From the NCBI GenBank assembly GCA_022414725.1, contig CM039463.1, forward strand, positions 22,019,511 through 22,083,510: a stretch of DNA of 64,000 nt, given 5' to 3'. Both the position numbers and the translations under genes were made by a program. Each line of letters starts with the position of its first letter. Positions within the stretch are counted from its first letter, which is position 1. The notes beneath the pieces were generated by a model. The model saw only the letters and a program-made list of their open reading frames with translations. It was not told where the DNA came from and did not search any database. This DNA is from Microglena sp. YARC (taxonomy: Eukaryota > Chlorophyta > Chlorophyceae > Chlamydomonadales > Chlamydomonadaceae). This document shows, in pieces, positions 63,644 through 64,000 of the stretch.

Positions 63644-64000
63644 AATGGATGAGAGTGCGTGCTTCGACGTTGAATCTGCGCAAGACCTTGCCTGGTGTGC
63701 TGATGAGCCCGCGGATCTTGTCCATAGCGGCTGCCTGCTCAGGCCCCCAAGTCCATTTGACGTCAGCCTTTTGTGAGGTCATTGAGGGGTCTGGCGATGG
63801 CTGAAATTTTTTCACAGAAGCAGCCGTAGTAGCGCAGCTTACCAAGGACTGTTTTTTAAGTCTTTCAGGTTGGCTGGGTATGGCAGGTCCTTGATAGCCT
63901 GCACCTTGGCCTGCTGGGGGGTGAGACCGTGGTTGCTGACGTCAAAGCCCAGGAAGTCCACGGCGTCCAGCGCAAAGCAGGATTTATCAGGGTGGATGCG
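63540..64000 (-). CDS. Reverse transcriptase C-terminal (thumb/connection) part, truncated by the window
   Basis: From 64000 inward the minus strand reads HPDKSCFALDAVDFLGFDVS, the standard 'KC.F....v.fLGf.vs..G' region that follows the YxDD active site in Ty3 RT. It continues VQAIKDLPYPANLKDLK. At about 63855-63860 an A6 run changes the frame, and a second change occurs near 63778. The 63845-63540 frame then gives WTWGPEQAAAMDKI and IHCDWSKHGLGS, the RT-RNase H connection. The polymerase active site is outside the window. Confidence 0.9.

Larger units (their letters stand above)
56966..64000 (-). mobile_element. Ty3/gypsy-type LTR retrotransposon carrying a C5-DNA methyltransferase and a PHD finger (3' part)
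   Basis: Reading the minus strand, the window holds the end of reverse transcriptase, RNase H, a cytosine-5 methyltransferase domain, integrase, PHD finger, Tudor-like segment, two unrecognised ORF segments, a 3' untranslated part and a 3' LTR. The order RT-RNaseH-INT defines Ty3/gypsy organisation. Gag, protease, most of RT and the 5' LTR lie beyond 64000. The coding region is divided among several frames. Apart from frame changes it has few stops, which fits either a young, recently disabled copy or indel errors. It sits in satellite DNA. Retrotransposons with captured DNA methyltransferases have been reported in some algae and dinoflagellates (recalled, not checked here). Confidence 0.9.

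Overview
The window is eukaryotic nuclear DNA, extremely rich in repeats. It has no complete intact host gene and no rRNA or intact tRNA. Splice-like GT...AG boundaries, a tRNA-headed SINE, hAT-like MITEs and a Ty3/gypsy-type element with plant/alga-style additions suggest a large, repeat-inflated algal genome. A green alga is my best guess, held with low confidence; no feature seen here fixes the taxon.

Layout. 1-21.4 kb: tandem arrays and microsatellites interleaved with short minus-strand exon-like blocks. Many of these blocks are locally amplified together with their splice sites, as at 3.7-4.9, 12.3-14.6, 17.3-20.1 and 20.3-21.1 kb. 21.4-33.4 kb: dispersed repeats (GC-rich family A, families B, C and D, SINEs, MITEs), a 1.05-kb element present in inverted orientation at 9.5 and 26.1 kb, and a long degenerate ~200-bp array at 29.2-33.4 kb. 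33.8-45 kb: higher-order tandem repeats, further amplified exon cassettes (35.4-36.5, 38.4-39.3, 44.0-44.2 kb) and three longer minus-strand coding stretches (38.85-39.28, 39.78-40.30, 40.93-41.67 kb). 46.5-50.6 kb: a 45-bp minisatellite, then a 40-bp satellite. 50.5-56.97 kb: a giant imperfect palindrome whose arms carry satellite, a shared ~0.6-kb segment and complementary CA/TG tracts around a 1.84-kb centre.

56.97-64.0 kb: the 3' part of a minus-strand Ty3/gypsy-type retrotransposon inserted in the right-hand satellite arm. In element order it encodes the end of reverse transcriptase, RNase H, a DNMT3-like cytosine-5 DNA methyltransferase, an HHCC/DDE integrase, a PHD finger, a Tudor-like segment, two unrecognised ORF segments and a 3' LTR. 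This is the most notable content: a mobile element that appears to carry both a chromatin writer and a chromatin reader in its pol region. The coding region is split by single-base-scale frame changes, so this copy is either decayed or affected by assembly indels.

Nearly every plausible host exon lies on the minus strand. The repeated pattern of exon plus flanking low-complexity intron, copied several times side by side, looks like a general mode of gene evolution in this region.
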